Positions 7,641 to 16,675 of a stretch of DNA of 39,224 bases are shown piece after piece. The position numbers and the translations under genes were made by a program. Origin of the DNA: Chitinivibrionia bacterium. Its GTDB lineage: Bacteria; Fibrobacterota; Chitinivibrionia; Chitinivibrionales; Chitinivibrionaceae. The notes beneath the pieces were generated by a model. The model had not been told where the DNA came from. It made no database searches and saw only the letters and a list, made by a program, of their open reading frames with translations. The stretch covers positions 1 through 39,224 of the forward strand of contig WRFX01000007.1 in the NCBI GenBank assembly GCA_009787445.1. Reading direction: 5' to 3'. Position 1 is the first letter of the stretch. The number at the start of each line of letters is the position of its first letter.

Positions 7641-9584
7641 TGTTTTCTTCACAAAAATATTTATACTCACGCCTTGCATAATATCAAAAATGTTTTCGTC
7701 TTTGCTTCCATCGGGAGAAGTTTCTTTTTTCTTGCTATTGCCGTGCAGGTCAAGAACGTATATTTTATCGAAAGTATTTAACAAACTATAACGCATCCCG
7801 CGAAAAGTCGGATTGTCTAAAAAACCGTTGTTGTTTATAAACGCCAAAATTCCTTCGCCGTTTTTTTCTATAAAATGTTGTCCTAAACGAATAAATTTTA
7901 CATAATCGTCGTTTATCCATTTAGGGTTTTTTTCTTGCAATTTTATTCCCGAATGTTCTTTTTTATATTCGTTTATCAAATTCATAATCCATTTGCCGTT
8001 GTTTTGGCTTTCGCCACTATACGGCGGATTTCCCAAAACTACCATAACGGGAATATCGCGTTTAATTTTATTTGCTTCGTTTGCTTCGTTTGCAAGAAAC
8101 TGCGCAAAAGGGGTTTTTACGTCGGCGTGTTGTTCTTCCAAAGAATTTGTTAAATAAATATTAAAACGCTCGTCGTTTTTAGGCAAAAAACCCGTTTTTG
8201 CAAGTAGATATTCAAGTTTAATATGCGCTATGGTGTAAGAAGACATTAGCAATTCAAAACCGTTCAGTCGCGGAATAAGGTGTTGTTCTACATATCCTTG
8301 CCAAAGTCCGCTTTGTCCGCTAAATTTTTCATATATTTTATTTGCCGCTTCCGCAAGAAAAGTTCCCGTGCCTGTAGCGGGGTCTAATATTTGAACTTTG
8401 TGGACTTCTGTTTCGGTTTGAACGTTTTGGCTTTGTTTGTCTAAAGTTTTGTCGCAAATTTTTATTTTTACTTTCGACGTGTCGGCTAATCCTTGTTGCA
8501 AACTAAATTCGTTTTGCAAAATTTCGTCTATCGCTTTAACTATAAAGTTGACCACAGATTTTGGCGTATAAAATACTCCGCGACTTTTGCGCAAAGCGGG
8601 GTCATAAGTAAATAAAAAATCTTCATAAAAATGAAGCACGGGGTCGGTCTGTTGCGCGGCGCGGACGCTTTCGCCAAAAAAATTTATTTCTGTTTTAATT
8701 TGTTTAGAATTTTCGCCAAAGTTTTTCATTATTGCGCGCATATCAGACGCTCTAAACATTTGGGCAAGGTCGTCTACTATCCAAGCGAGGTGGTCGTCAA
8801 GGTCGCCGCCCGATATATTTTTAAAAAGATTTCGTAAAAAAGGATTGCTTTTTGGAATTAAATTTGTAACTTTTTCTATGCTGAACGTATCGGGGTCTCC
8901 GCTGTGCGAGCAGGCGGCAAACATACCGTAAGTAATGGTTTGCGCGTAAATATCGGCAAATTGTTTTGGTGAAATGTCGGGAATTAAAATTTCTTTTATC
9001 GCGGACAATTGTTGCGATAACGAGCCGTCAACGTCGCTTTTTTTAAGCACGTTTTCAATAACTTGCGACATAAGACGCGCTTTATTTGCCATTATTTCGG
9101 CAAGTTTTGCGGGAGAGTTTATTTTTTGCGGACGCGAGTTGCAAAATTTATTGAGCAAACTTTCAAATTTCGTAAATTGTTGCGAAACGGCAATAACGCC
9201 GTCGTTTGATTTTAATTCGGCTATGCGAATATTTTCTACAAATTCGCCGTATTCGTAAAATTCAAAAACAAGATAATCGGTAATAATTAAATGGTCTAAC
9301 GCTTTTTTGTATCTGTCAAACTGTTCTTTGTAATTTTTGTCGTCTAATTTTTTTCCAATATCTTTTGCTTCTACGTAACTAACGGGAATGTTTTTTCGCA
9401 AAAGCGTTAAATCGGGAGCGCCGCATTCTATATGCCGCGCTTCGTTTATTACAGTGCAATCCGTTAAGTTTTTGAGTAGCGTTTCTAACGCTCCGCGAAA
9501 CGAATGTTCGGTGGTAACGTCTTCTTTATATTTGTCGTTAAGTTGAAAAATATATTCGTTTATTTCATCGGTTTCTTTTGTCAT
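7608..9584 (-). CDS. N-terminal part of restriction-modification enzyme (nuclease + adenine methylase), truncated
   Basis: 658 residues. An N-terminal PD-(D/E)xK nuclease is suggested by Asp58 in GAPDLTLL and Glu72-x-Lys74 in YVEAKDIG. The N6-adenine methylase part shows motif X (RGVFYTPKSVV, 335-345), motif I (DPATGTGTF, 401-409) and the catalytic NPPY (519-522). The chain ends HPCPSKGGE in the palindromic repeat, before the region that normally continues into target recognition; that part lies at 5226-6600. Without the insertion the protein would be about 1,000 residues, similar to single-chain type IIG / type ISP-like enzymes without a helicase. The RBS is weak (AGAAAGA). It starts 36 bases after NfnAB and may be on the same transcript. 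Activity is doubtful because the recognition domain is detached. Confidence 0.82.
   Translation of the reverse strand: MTKETDEINEYIFQLNDKYKEDVTTEHSFRGALETLLKNLTDCTVINEARHIECGAPDLTLLRKNIPVSYVEAKDIGKKLDDKNYKEQFDRYKKALDHLIITDYLVFEFYEYGEFVENIRIAELKSNDGVIAVSQQFTKFESLLNKFCNSRPQKINSPAKLAEIMANKARLMSQVIENVLKKSDVDGSLSQQLSAIKEILIPDISPKQFADIYAQTITYGMFAACSHSGDPDTFSIEKVTNLIPKSNPFLRNLFKNISGGDLDDHLAWIVDDLAQMFRASDMRAIMKNFGENSKQIKTEINFFGESVRAAQQTDPVLHFYEDFLFTYDPALRKSRGVFYTPKSVVNFIVKAIDEILQNEFSLQQGLADTSKVKIKICDKTLDKQSQNVQTETEVHKVQILDPATGTGTFLAEAANKIYEKFSGQSGLWQGYVEQHLIPRLNGFELLMSSYTIAHIKLEYLLAKTGFLPKNDERFNIYLTNSLEEQHADVKTPFAQFLANEANEANKIKRDIPVMVVLGNPPYSGESQNNGKWIMNLINEYKKEHSGIKLQEKNPKWINDDYVKFIRLGQHFIEKNGEGILAFINNNGFLDNPTFRGMRYSLLNTFDKIYVLDLHGNSKKKETSPDGSKDENIFDIMQGVSINIFVKKTYHPCPSKGGE
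7611..7639 (+). repeat. GC-rich palindromic repeat, copy 1
   Basis: Same 29 bases and orientation as copy 2, about 1.06 kb away. The N-terminal methylase fragment reads through it as HPCPSKGG and stops at its edge (stop at 7610-7608), so insertion or duplication of this repeat appears to have ended that reading frame. Short palindromes of this type are dispersed in several bacterial genomes; whether it is mobile here cannot be judged from three copies. Confidence 0.88.
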
Positions 9585-9620
9585 AATATCTTTCTAAAAA
9601 GCCGTAAAACACGCGCAATT

Positions 9621-11864
9621 TTATTCCAACCCAATATCCGTCAAAATCGCTTTTGCGGCTTCTTTTCCCGCTCCCATAGCCATAATAACCGTCGCCGCGC
9701 CGGTTACGATATCGCCGCCGGCATAAACGTTAGGTCTCGAAGTCCGCCCTGCGCCGCTTGTCGCAGTTATCGTTCCGTATTTTGACGTGTCTAAATTTTG
9801 CGTGGTTTGGGCTATTATCGGATTTGGCGACGTGCCGATAGCCACTATAAAAACGTCGCATTCTATTACAAATTCGCTGTTTGGAATTTCCACGGGACTT
9901 CGCCGACCGCTATTATCGGGTTCTCCCAGTTCACATTTTATACATTTTACGCCGCAGACAAAACCGTCTTCGCCGACTATTACTTCTTTTGGGTCGCGCA
10001 AAATATCAAAAATTACGCCCTCTTCCTGCGCGTGAAGTATCTCTTCTTTTCGCGCGGGCATTTCGTCAAAACTTCTGCGATAAACAATGTGCGCTTCGTT
10101 TGCTCCCAGCCGCAAAGCGACGCGAACCGCGTCCATAGCGACGTTTCCGCCGCCCATTACGACCGCTTTTTTGCCTTTTATAATGGGAGTATTGCTGTTT
10201 TCTTTCCAAGCGTGCATTAAGTTAACGCGAGTCAAATATTCGTTTGCCGAATATACGCCGTTCGCGTTTATGCCTTTTATGTTCGGAAATTTCGGCAAGC
10301 CCGCGCCAGAGCCGATAAACGCCGCAGAAAATCCTTCTTTTTCTAATAAATCGTCAATAGTCGCGGTTTTTCCGACGACAAAATTCGTTTCAAATTTTAC
10401 GCCTATCTCTTTTAGTTCGTCAACTTCCATTTGCACGACAGATTTTGGAAGCCGAAATTCTGGAATGCCATAAACAAGCACGCCGCCGACTTCGTGAAGC
10501 GCTTCAAAAACGACTACTTCAACTCCGTGTTTCGCCAAATATCCCGCTGTCGAAAGTCCCGCGGGACCAGAGCCGATAATCGCTACTTTTTTGCCGCTTT
10601 TGGGATAAACGGGATAATTTGGCGTGTGATGTTCGCAATTCCAATCGGCGACAAATCTTTCCAATGCGCCGATAGCCACCGAATCGCTTTTAATTCCCAA
10701 AATACATTTTGCTTCGCACTGCGTTTCCTGCGGACAAACGCGACCGCAAACGGCGGGCAAAGCGTTGGTTTTTTTTATAACGGCAAGCGCGTCTATAAAA
10801 TCGCCTCGCTTTACCAAACGAATAAAATCGGGAATATTTATTCCCACCGGACATCCGTCTACGCAGCGCGGTTTTTTACATTCCAAACATCTTGCCGCTT
10901 CTTTTGTCGCTTCAACTTGTGAAAAACCCAAATTTACTTCTTCAAAATTTCGTCTTCTTTCGTTTGCATCTCGGCATCGCATTTGCGTTCTGTTCGACGT
11001 TTTTGTCGGTTCTTCAACTTCGTTTTCGGTTTTTGCGGAATATAAATTGCAGGTATGCGATTCGTTTTTTTGCGCAATTTTTTCATAACTTCCCAAACGA
11101 TTCAGCAATTCGTCCCAGTTCACCAAACTTGCGTCAAATTCGGGACCGTCCACGCAGGCAAATTTCGTTTCGCCGTTTATGGACACCCGACATCCGCCGC
11201 ACATTCCCGTTCCGTCAATCATTATTGGATTTAGCGAAACAAACGTTTTTATGCCGTTTTCAACCGTAAGTTTCGATGTAAATTTCATCATAATCGGAGG
11301 ACCTACAACTACCGCGCAGTCAAATTTTTTGCCTTCCGCAATAAGTTTTTTTATCACGTCCGCCGCAAATCCTTTTATGCCTGCCGTTCCGTCGTCGGTC
11401 GTTATAAAAACGTTGTCGCAGAACTTGCGAAAATCGTCTTCGAGAATCAACAAATCCTTATTTCTTGCGCCGATTATCGCCGTAACTTCGTTTCCCGCGT
11501 CTTTCATTGCGTTTGCAATAGGATAAAGCGGCGCGGCGCCGAGTCCTCCGCCTATGCACAAAACTTTGCCGAATTTTTCTATATGAGTAGGATTTCCAAG
11601 CGGTCCCGCCAAATCGTTAATATAGTCGTTTTCGTTAAATTCCATAAGTTTTTTAGTCGATTTTCCGACCGCCTGAACTATAATTTCTATCCAGCCCTCT
11701 TTGTCGTTTGCGTCCGCTATTGTAAGCGGAATTCTTTCGCCGTCGGCTGATATGCGAATTATTACAAATTGTCCCGCTTTTCGTTTTTTTGCTATTTTTT
11801 CCGCTTCGAGCCGAAGCCGAAAAATTGTGTCTGATAATTTTTGCTTTTTAAGTATTTTTACCAT
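9621..11864 (-). CDS. nfnAB: Fused NfnAB-type NADH-dependent ferredoxin:NADP oxidoreductase
   Basis: 747 residues joining the two Nfn subunits. The alpha part (1-about 290) has the FAD motif RIPLTIAD (44-51), the NAD-binding GGGLGAAP (105-112) and a [2Fe-2S] site with Cys222, Cys225 and Cys237 plus Asp217, matching the Cys3Asp coordination known for NfnA. The beta part is GltD-like: two 4Fe-4S motifs (Cys326/329/334/338 and Cys373/377/383/387), FAD-binding GSGPAG (431-436), NADPH-binding GGGNVA (571-576) with YRRS (595-598), and a C-terminal GGD. Nfn enzymes couple NADH, NADPH and ferredoxin by electron bifurcation in anaerobes. Databases often call the fusion a dihydroorotate dehydrogenase subunit/glutamate synthase. 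Its ATG overlaps the stop of the upstream chemoreceptor gene (ATGGTAA), implying coupled translation. Confidence 0.9.
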   Translation of the reverse strand: MVKILKKQKLSDTIFRLRLEAEKIAKKRKAGQFVIIRISADGERIPLTIADANDKEGWIEIIVQAVGKSTKKLMEFNENDYINDLAGPLGNPTHIEKFGKVLCIGGGLGAAPLYPIANAMKDAGNEVTAIIGARNKDLLILEDDFRKFCDNVFITTDDGTAGIKGFAADVIKKLIAEGKKFDCAVVVGPPIMMKFTSKLTVENGIKTFVSLNPIMIDGTGMCGGCRVSINGETKFACVDGPEFDASLVNWDELLNRLGSYEKIAQKNESHTCNLYSAKTENEVEEPTKTSNRTQMRCRDANERRRNFEEVNLGFSQVEATKEAARCLECKKPRCVDGCPVGINIPDFIRLVKRGDFIDALAVIKKTNALPAVCGRVCPQETQCEAKCILGIKSDSVAIGALERFVADWNCEHHTPNYPVYPKSGKKVAIIGSGPAGLSTAGYLAKHGVEVVVFEALHEVGGVLVYGIPEFRLPKSVVQMEVDELKEIGVKFETNFVVGKTATIDDLLEKEGFSAAFIGSGAGLPKFPNIKGINANGVYSANEYLTRVNLMHAWKENSNTPIIKGKKAVVMGGGNVAMDAVRVALRLGANEAHIVYRRSFDEMPARKEEILHAQEEGVIFDILRDPKEVIVGEDGFVCGVKCIKCELGEPDNSGRRSPVEIPNSEFVIECDVFIVAIGTSPNPIIAQTTQNLDTSKYGTITATSGAGRTSRPNVYAGGDIVTGAATVIMAMGAGKEAAKAILTDIGLE

Positions 11865-13750
11865 TTATCGTCGTCTTCCGATTTATACGCGATTGCCGCA
11901 ATACTGCCGCTATTTCGCGGTTGAGGTTGAGATTTAATTTTAATATTTGTGGTCATTTTGGTCGCCGATTTTGCCATTTTTGCTTCTTCTCCGTTAATTA
12001 CGCCGACCAAATCGTTTACTAAATTGTCTATCGAGACAACTTGCGAATTTAATTCTTGCGAACTTGCCGCCAATTCTTCGCTTGAACTTGCGTTGGAATT
12101 TGTTATCAAATTCATTTTTCCTATAGACGCATTTACCTGCGAAACGCCTCTTGTCTGTTCTTCTGTGGCTATAGAAATATCCGAAACTATGGCGTTTATT
12201 TCCAAAGATTTTTCCGCGACTTTGTCTATTATTTTAGCCGTTTCTTCGGTTAATTCCACGCCTGTTTGCGATTTTTTTTGCGACATTTCAATTAAATCCG
12301 CAGTTTTTTTCGCGCTTTCCGCGCTTCTCTGCGCCAAATTTCTAACTTCTTCTGCGACGACGGCAAATCCTTTGCCCGCTTCTCCCGCCCGAGCCGCTTC
12401 AACAGCCGCGTTAAGCGCGAGTAAATTTGTTTGGAACGCAATTTCGTCTATATCTTTAAGGATTTTCCCCGTTTCGTTGCTCGATTGTCTAATTTCGGCG
12501 ACCGCTTCCTGCAATTTATGCATAGACGTTTTGCCCGCGTTTGTTTCTTCTCCCTGTTCTTTTACCAAATTGCTCGCGTTTTTGGCGTTGTCGGCGGTTT
12601 GTTTTGTCATAGACGTAATTTCGTTAAGCGACGAAGATATTTCCTGCAAACTGCTCGACTGTTCCGTCGCTCCGCCCGCTACGGATTCCGCCGCGTTAGA
12701 AATTTCCCGCGACGCTCCCGAAACTTCCTGCGAACTCGACGAAAGTCCGTCTATAATTTCGGTTATCGGTTTTACGGTCGACCTCGTAACAATGGAACTC
12801 AAAAGAATGCCGAAAATTATCGCAAAAATAAGTCCGCTCGTTATTAAAATTGCGCCGACTTTCAACTCGCCCATAGAGTCGTTAGACAATTTGGTTATTG
12901 CGCCGATTGCGGTTTTTTTCGCGTCGTCAACCGATTTTTTGAGTTGATTTCTCGCTTCTTCGCATTTTGGATTTATGTCGTATCTCATTTGAACTAAAAA
13001 TTCTCCCAACTGTTTCATAGATTGTTCGTAACTGTTGTAATCGGAAAAATATTCGGTAAATAATTTTTTCTGCGCGCCTTCCAAAGAAATTTTTTCGAGT
13101 TCGTTCAACGCTCCTAATCCGTGCGCTATAAAATTGTAAGCGTTTGAAAAACCTACGGTATCGACGCCAATTCGCGCTTTGTTAGCCGCGTTAATGGCTA
13201 AAATCGCGTCCAATTCCAAAATAAAAACGAGTTCTCTTTCGTGCGAAGCGGAATGAAAAAGTTCTCTTAATTTGCTTCCGTTTTCTATAATTTTATGTTC
13301 CAAATTGTTTAATTTGTTGGTTTGTTCCAAAATTTTGTCGCTTACTTCTTTTTGTTTGTTGCGAATTGCGGTATATGCGCGAAACGCCGTATCGACGTTC
13401 ATAATTATTCCCGGGCTTTTTACCAAATGCGGCGCGCTCATTACAAATTCTTTTGTCGCCGTCAGTCCGGAATCCAAATACGCGGCGCCTTTTTGCGCGT
13501 TTTCGTAATATTTTTGGTCAAGCGTAACTTCGTACAAATGCGAATTGATAACAATACTGTCGGATATCCCAAGCGACAAAGTATATGCGACGTCCACAAT
13601 CGGAACAAGTTCTTCTGAAATTACCGTTGCCCTGACGACTGCCGGTACCAACCATTTTCCTACGCTTACTGCGCCGGCAACCGCCATTAAGGCAAGCAAA
13701 AATCCCGCGAGCATTTTAATTTTTGCGCTTAGTTTTAGTTTTTTTAACAT
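11858..13750 (-). CDS. MCP1, divergent chemoreceptor coupled to NfnAB
   Basis: 630 residues from the ATG at 13750, chosen because it gives the [11 protein letters not shown] start shared by the array; a GTG nine bases upstream is possible but too close to the AGGAG. Transmembrane helices are at about 12-32 and 298-321, with a helical periplasmic domain between them that differs most from the other receptors ([10 protein letters not shown] replaces the array's SSSTxDRD motif). The signalling hairpin is typical ([19 protein letters not shown]). The N-side methylation site reads [10 protein letters not shown], with Gln-Glu instead of Glu-Glu. The tail is short and ends SEDDDKW, lacking the terminal pentapeptide; its stop lies in the NfnAB start. 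Confidence 0.9.
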   Translation of the reverse strand: MLKKLKLSAKIKMLAGFLLALMAVAGAVSVGKWLVPAVVRATVISEELVPIVDVAYTLSLGISDSIVINSHLYEVTLDQKYYENAQKGAAYLDSGLTATKEFVMSAPHLVKSPGIIMNVDTAFRAYTAIRNKQKEVSDKILEQTNKLNNLEHKIIENGSKLRELFHSASHERELVFILELDAILAINAANKARIGVDTVGFSNAYNFIAHGLGALNELEKISLEGAQKKLFTEYFSDYNSYEQSMKQLGEFLVQMRYDINPKCEEARNQLKKSVDDAKKTAIGAITKLSNDSMGELKVGAILITSGLIFAIIFGILLSSIVTRSTVKPITEIIDGLSSSSQEVSGASREISNAAESVAGGATEQSSSLQEISSSLNEITSMTKQTADNAKNASNLVKEQGEETNAGKTSMHKLQEAVAEIRQSSNETGKILKDIDEIAFQTNLLALNAAVEAARAGEAGKGFAVVAEEVRNLAQRSAESAKKTADLIEMSQKKSQTGVELTEETAKIIDKVAEKSLEINAIVSDISIATEEQTRGVSQVNASIGKMNLITNSNASSSEELAASSQELNSQVVSIDNLVNDLVGVINGEEAKMAKSATKMTTNIKIKSQPQPRNSGSIAAIAYKSEDDDKW

Positions 13751-13865
13751 TTTCTGCACCCACTCCTAACAATAAAAATGTAAATAAGATTTTTAAATTC
13801 GCGTAAAAATACTATATTGCGCTAAATTAAAACGAATAAAAAACAACAAAAGCAATAAAAAACAA

Positions 13866-13893
13866 GGAAGTTAAAACATTTGTCTTAACTTCC
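13866..13893 (-). terminator. Intrinsic terminator of MCP2
   Basis: A perfect 9-base stem (GGAAGTTAA / TTAACTTCC) with a 10-base loop, followed on the minus strand by TTGTTTTTTATT. It lies about 40 bases after the MCP2 stop. Confidence 0.85.
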
Positions 13894-13931
13894 CGTTCGG
13901 AAATTATTAAAAAAAGGGGGTTAATAATCGC

Positions 13932-15863
13932 CTAATTATTATCGTCGTTAAAAGAAATCATTTTTCCCGTTTTATGTACATCTTGAATATTGGAAGTTAC
14001 GTTTGCGTATCTTCCCGTAACGCTTCTTCGCGTATTTCCGCTTTGTTGCAAACCTCTTTCTCTTTGCGCTTTTGCCTCCGCTCCCGCGACGACAGTTACC
14101 AAATCGCCCACCAAATCGTTAATTGAAAGCGCCTGCGAACTTAACTCTTCGCTACTTGCCGCCAACTCTTCGCTCTGACTTGCGTTACTCTGCGTTACTT
14201 GGTCTAAACTTCCTATCGCCGCGTTTACCTGCGACACGCCGTGCGCCTGTTCGTCTGCGGCTTTGGTAATTTCGTCGACTATCGCTTCTATTTTTGCCGA
14301 CGATTCGGCTATTTTTTCTATGGATTGCGCCGTTTCTTCCGCCAAAGTTACGCCTTTTTCGCTACTTTTTTGCGACGCTTGAATTAAATCCGCAGTTTTC
14401 TTTGCAGCCGCCGCGCTTCTTTGCGCCAAATTTCTAACTTCTTCGGCGACAACCGCAAATCCTTTGCCCGCTTCTCCCGCCCGAGCCGCTTCAACAGCCG
14501 CATTTAACGCAAGTAAGTTTGTTTGAAACGCAATTTCGTCGATGTCTTTAAGAATTTTTGCAGTATCGTCGCCCGATTGTTTTATATCGTTTACCGCAGA
14601 AAGCAAACTTCCCATCGCTTCTTTGCTCGCTTTGGATTTATCTACGCTGTCTTTTACCAATCCTTCCGCGTTTCTGGCGTTTTCGGCGGTTTGTTGAGTC
14701 ATAGAAGTTATTTCGTTAAGCGACGCGGAAATTTCCTCCAAACTGCTTGCCTGCTGACTTGCGCCGCTCGCCATAGATTGCGACGCCTTCGATATTTCTC
14801 CCGACGCGCCGGTTATCTGATTTGAACCCGAAGAAAGTTCGTCTATGGTTCTCGTTATCGGACGCACAATAGAATTTATAATGAAAACGCTCATTATTAT
14901 TCCCAAAACGATTGCCGCAATTAACAAGATTATCATAATAAGCGAACTTGCGTTCATCTGCACGGCGGTTTCCATTGCCAAGCCCGAATTTCTATATACA
15001 AGCGTATCCATCATATCGGTAACGTCTTGGCTGAAAAGTTCTACCAAATGCAACTGTCTTGCATTCATTTCGTTTCGCGTCTGTTGCGTTTTTGAAAATT
15101 TGTCGAAAGCGTCGAAATATGCGTTTATATCGTTAATTATTATGTGAAGTTCCCGCTTAAAATCGTCGGAAAGCGTTTTGGATTCTGCAAAATGTTCTGC
15201 AAATTCCGCAACTTTTGTCCCTGTTTCGACTATCGCGGCGGCTCCCGACGTATCTATGCTTTGAAGAAATTTGTTAAGTTGTACGCGCGAATCCATTAAA
15301 TAATAAATTACGTCCAAAATGTCGTCTCTGTCCTGCGAACTCGACGTTCCGAGTTGTTTGTCTCTTCCATCTATCATTTTTGCCCGTAACGCCATTAGTC
15401 CGTCCGCAACTTTTATTCCCAGAGCGCTTATTTGGACTTTGTATTCGTTTTGTTGAAATCCGAGTTCGAATATTGAATCGCAAATCGCTATTAAGTCCTT
15501 TACTTCCGGTTGGATTTTTGCTATGGAGATAGGAAATTGTTTAAGTCCCGTTGCCGTTTTTGTTAGTTCTTGCGCTCGAACGATTTCTTGTCTAAGCGTA
15601 TCGAGCCACATTCTTGCCGCTTGCGCGTCGGAGGGGTCGGACCTGTACGTAAACGTGCGAATTGCCGTGCGAAAGTTGCCTTTTGAATCCAAAATTTCGC
15701 TGCCGGACCTTACGGCAGGAAGCACTTCTTTGGCAGTATATGCGGAACTTGCCCGAGCCGAAAACATATTTATCACGCCGACTATTCCCACAATAGCCAT
15801 AAAGATAAACAAAACCGCCGCGAGCGCCGCAATTTTCGCGCTCAATTTTAATTTGTTAAACAT
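13932..15863 (-). CDS. MCP2, chemoreceptor that lost its tail pentapeptide
   Basis: 643 residues with RBS AAAGGAA. Transmembrane helix 1 spans about 11-32, the periplasmic domain 33-306 and helix 2 about 307-328. The domain contains [11 protein letters not shown], a variant of the array's SSSTxDRD motif. The methylation sites are [10 protein letters not shown] (Glu376/Glu377) and [10 protein letters not shown]; the hairpin tip is near Arg461. The tail (AQRERG onward) ends ISFNDDNN, where related receptors continue to x-F-G-x-Y. One base inserted near the stop would restore NNLGDY, and GDY plus a stop codon are still present out of frame at 13921-13932. The receptor therefore seems to have lost its CheR/CheB tether recently. 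Confidence 0.92.
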   Translation of the reverse strand: MFNKLKLSAKIAALAAVLFIFMAIVGIVGVINMFSARASSAYTAKEVLPAVRSGSEILDSKGNFRTAIRTFTYRSDPSDAQAARMWLDTLRQEIVRAQELTKTATGLKQFPISIAKIQPEVKDLIAICDSIFELGFQQNEYKVQISALGIKVADGLMALRAKMIDGRDKQLGTSSSQDRDDILDVIYYLMDSRVQLNKFLQSIDTSGAAAIVETGTKVAEFAEHFAESKTLSDDFKRELHIIINDINAYFDAFDKFSKTQQTRNEMNARQLHLVELFSQDVTDMMDTLVYRNSGLAMETAVQMNASSLIMIILLIAAIVLGIIMSVFIINSIVRPITRTIDELSSGSNQITGASGEISKASQSMASGASQQASSLEEISASLNEITSMTQQTAENARNAEGLVKDSVDKSKASKEAMGSLLSAVNDIKQSGDDTAKILKDIDEIAFQTNLLALNAAVEAARAGEAGKGFAVVAEEVRNLAQRSAAAAKKTADLIQASQKSSEKGVTLAEETAQSIEKIAESSAKIEAIVDEITKAADEQAHGVSQVNAAIGSLDQVTQSNASQSEELAASSEELSSQALSINDLVGDLVTVVAGAEAKAQRERGLQQSGNTRRSVTGRYANVTSNIQDVHKTGKMISFNDDNN

Positions 15864-15900
15864 AACAATGTTCCTTTATATAAAAGTGATTTTCCAAAGG

Positions 15901-15948
15901 TAAAATAATTTTTGGCGGTATATTATATATGGAATATACGAAAACTTT
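15901..15948 (-). promoter_or_regulatory. Conserved upstream element of MCP2
   Basis: On the minus strand this holds TTTTCGTA, then a TATAAT hexamer, then AAAATTATTTTA, the same order as in the other receptor leaders but with wider spacing. It lies 38-85 bases before the start codon and probably contains the promoter. Confidence 0.4.
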
Positions 15949-15988
15949 TTGTAAATTTTTTATTTTTTTGTTTTTTTTGCGCAGAAAG

Positions 15989-16252
15989 TTATTTTTCGCC
16001 GTTCCAGTATAAATCTTCGGGGTCAATATCTATTTTTTCGTTCCATACGACCGTATTGTATTTTACGGTTGCTTTTGCGAAAAACGCCTCGTTTTTTAAC
16101 GGAATAAACATTTTATATTTCAAAAGCGGCTCGGCGTTATAAACTCTTGTTTCGCCGTTTGAAAAGAACACTCGCAGACGATAATTTTCAAGCGGTTCAA
16201 CTTTTACCGCTTTAATATTTTCGGTGGAATTTTCGTAATTTAGAGTATGCAT
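15989..16252 (-). CDS. DUF2442 protein
   Basis: 87 residues. The pattern (an opening strand-rich segment LRVFFSNGETRVYNAEPLL and an ending IDIDPEDLYW) matches the DUF2442 family, small proteins commonly encoded next to DUF4160 proteins. It starts 9 bases after the DUF4160 stop, with no clear RBS of its own, so the two are co-translated. Their role is unproven; a toxin-antitoxin-like or DNA-associated function has been suggested from gene pairing. The pair sits between MCP2 and MCP3 on the receptor strand. Confidence 0.8.
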   Translation of the reverse strand: MHTLNYENSTENIKAVKVEPLENYRLRVFFSNGETRVYNAEPLLKYKMFIPLKNEAFFAKATVKYNTVVWNEKIDIDPEDLYWNGEK

Positions 16253-16261
16253 AGGTTTGTA

Positions 16262-16522
16262 TTATTTCAACGGTTCTATCGGTTCGGGTTCTTCTCCTTT
16301 AATCGCCAGAGACCAATCGGTTAATAAATCGTCCTGCCGCATTTCCGCCCAAACTTTAACAAATCTCGCCTGTTTCGGCGGGAAATTTCCGCTTATTATA
16401 TCGCCGTTTAAATCAAACGATGCTTCGTATTCTCCGTATATCGCGTGAAAATGCGGCGGATTATGTTCGGATGTTTTATACATTCTGATTAAAATTCCGT
16501 AAAATCTCGATATTGTAGGCAT
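16262..16522 (-). CDS. DUF4160 protein
   Basis: 86 residues opening MPTISRFYGILIRMY and containing the family hallmark HNPPHFHAIYGEYEA (residues 20-34), diagnostic of DUF4160. A strong RBS (AAGGAG) precedes the ATG. It is the first gene of the DUF4160/DUF2442 pair. An upstream motif CCGTAAAAATAATAAT (16579-16594) resembles the element before several receptor genes and may be its promoter region. The terminator of MCP3 separates it from the next receptor. Confidence 0.85.
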   Translation of the reverse strand: MPTISRFYGILIRMYKTSEHNPPHFHAIYGEYEASFDLNGDIISGNFPPKQARFVKVWAEMRQDDLLTDWSLAIKGEEPEPIEPLK

Positions 16523-16618
16523 TATTATCTCCTTATGCCAATTTTTATTTATTTTCGCAAAAGTTTTCTAAATTTACACCGTAAAAATAATAATCGCGCA
16601 AACATAAAAACAAAAAAA

Positions 16619-16646
16619 GAAAGTCGAAACGTTTGTCTCGACTTTC
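16619..16646 (-). terminator. Intrinsic terminator of MCP3
   Basis: A 9-base perfect stem (GAAAGTCGA / TCGACTTTC) with loop AACGTTTGTC-type sequence, followed on the minus strand by TTTTTTTGTTTTT. It is closely related to the MCP4 terminator. Confidence 0.87.
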
Positions 16647-16675
16647 CGTTACGGTAACTATCTAAAAAAAGGAGG

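Noticed and set aside
9621-11864. Annotation as dihydroorotate dehydrogenase subunit or glutamate synthase
   Set aside because: The Cys3Asp [2Fe-2S] site and the fused alpha-beta order point to Nfn; no pyrD or gltB is adjacent.
11949-12947. 332-codon plus-strand frame opposite MCP1 and similar long frames opposite other receptors
   Set aside because: They are mirror frames of the receptor coding sequence, recur opposite every receptor with Ser/Ala-rich content, and lack ribosome binding sites.
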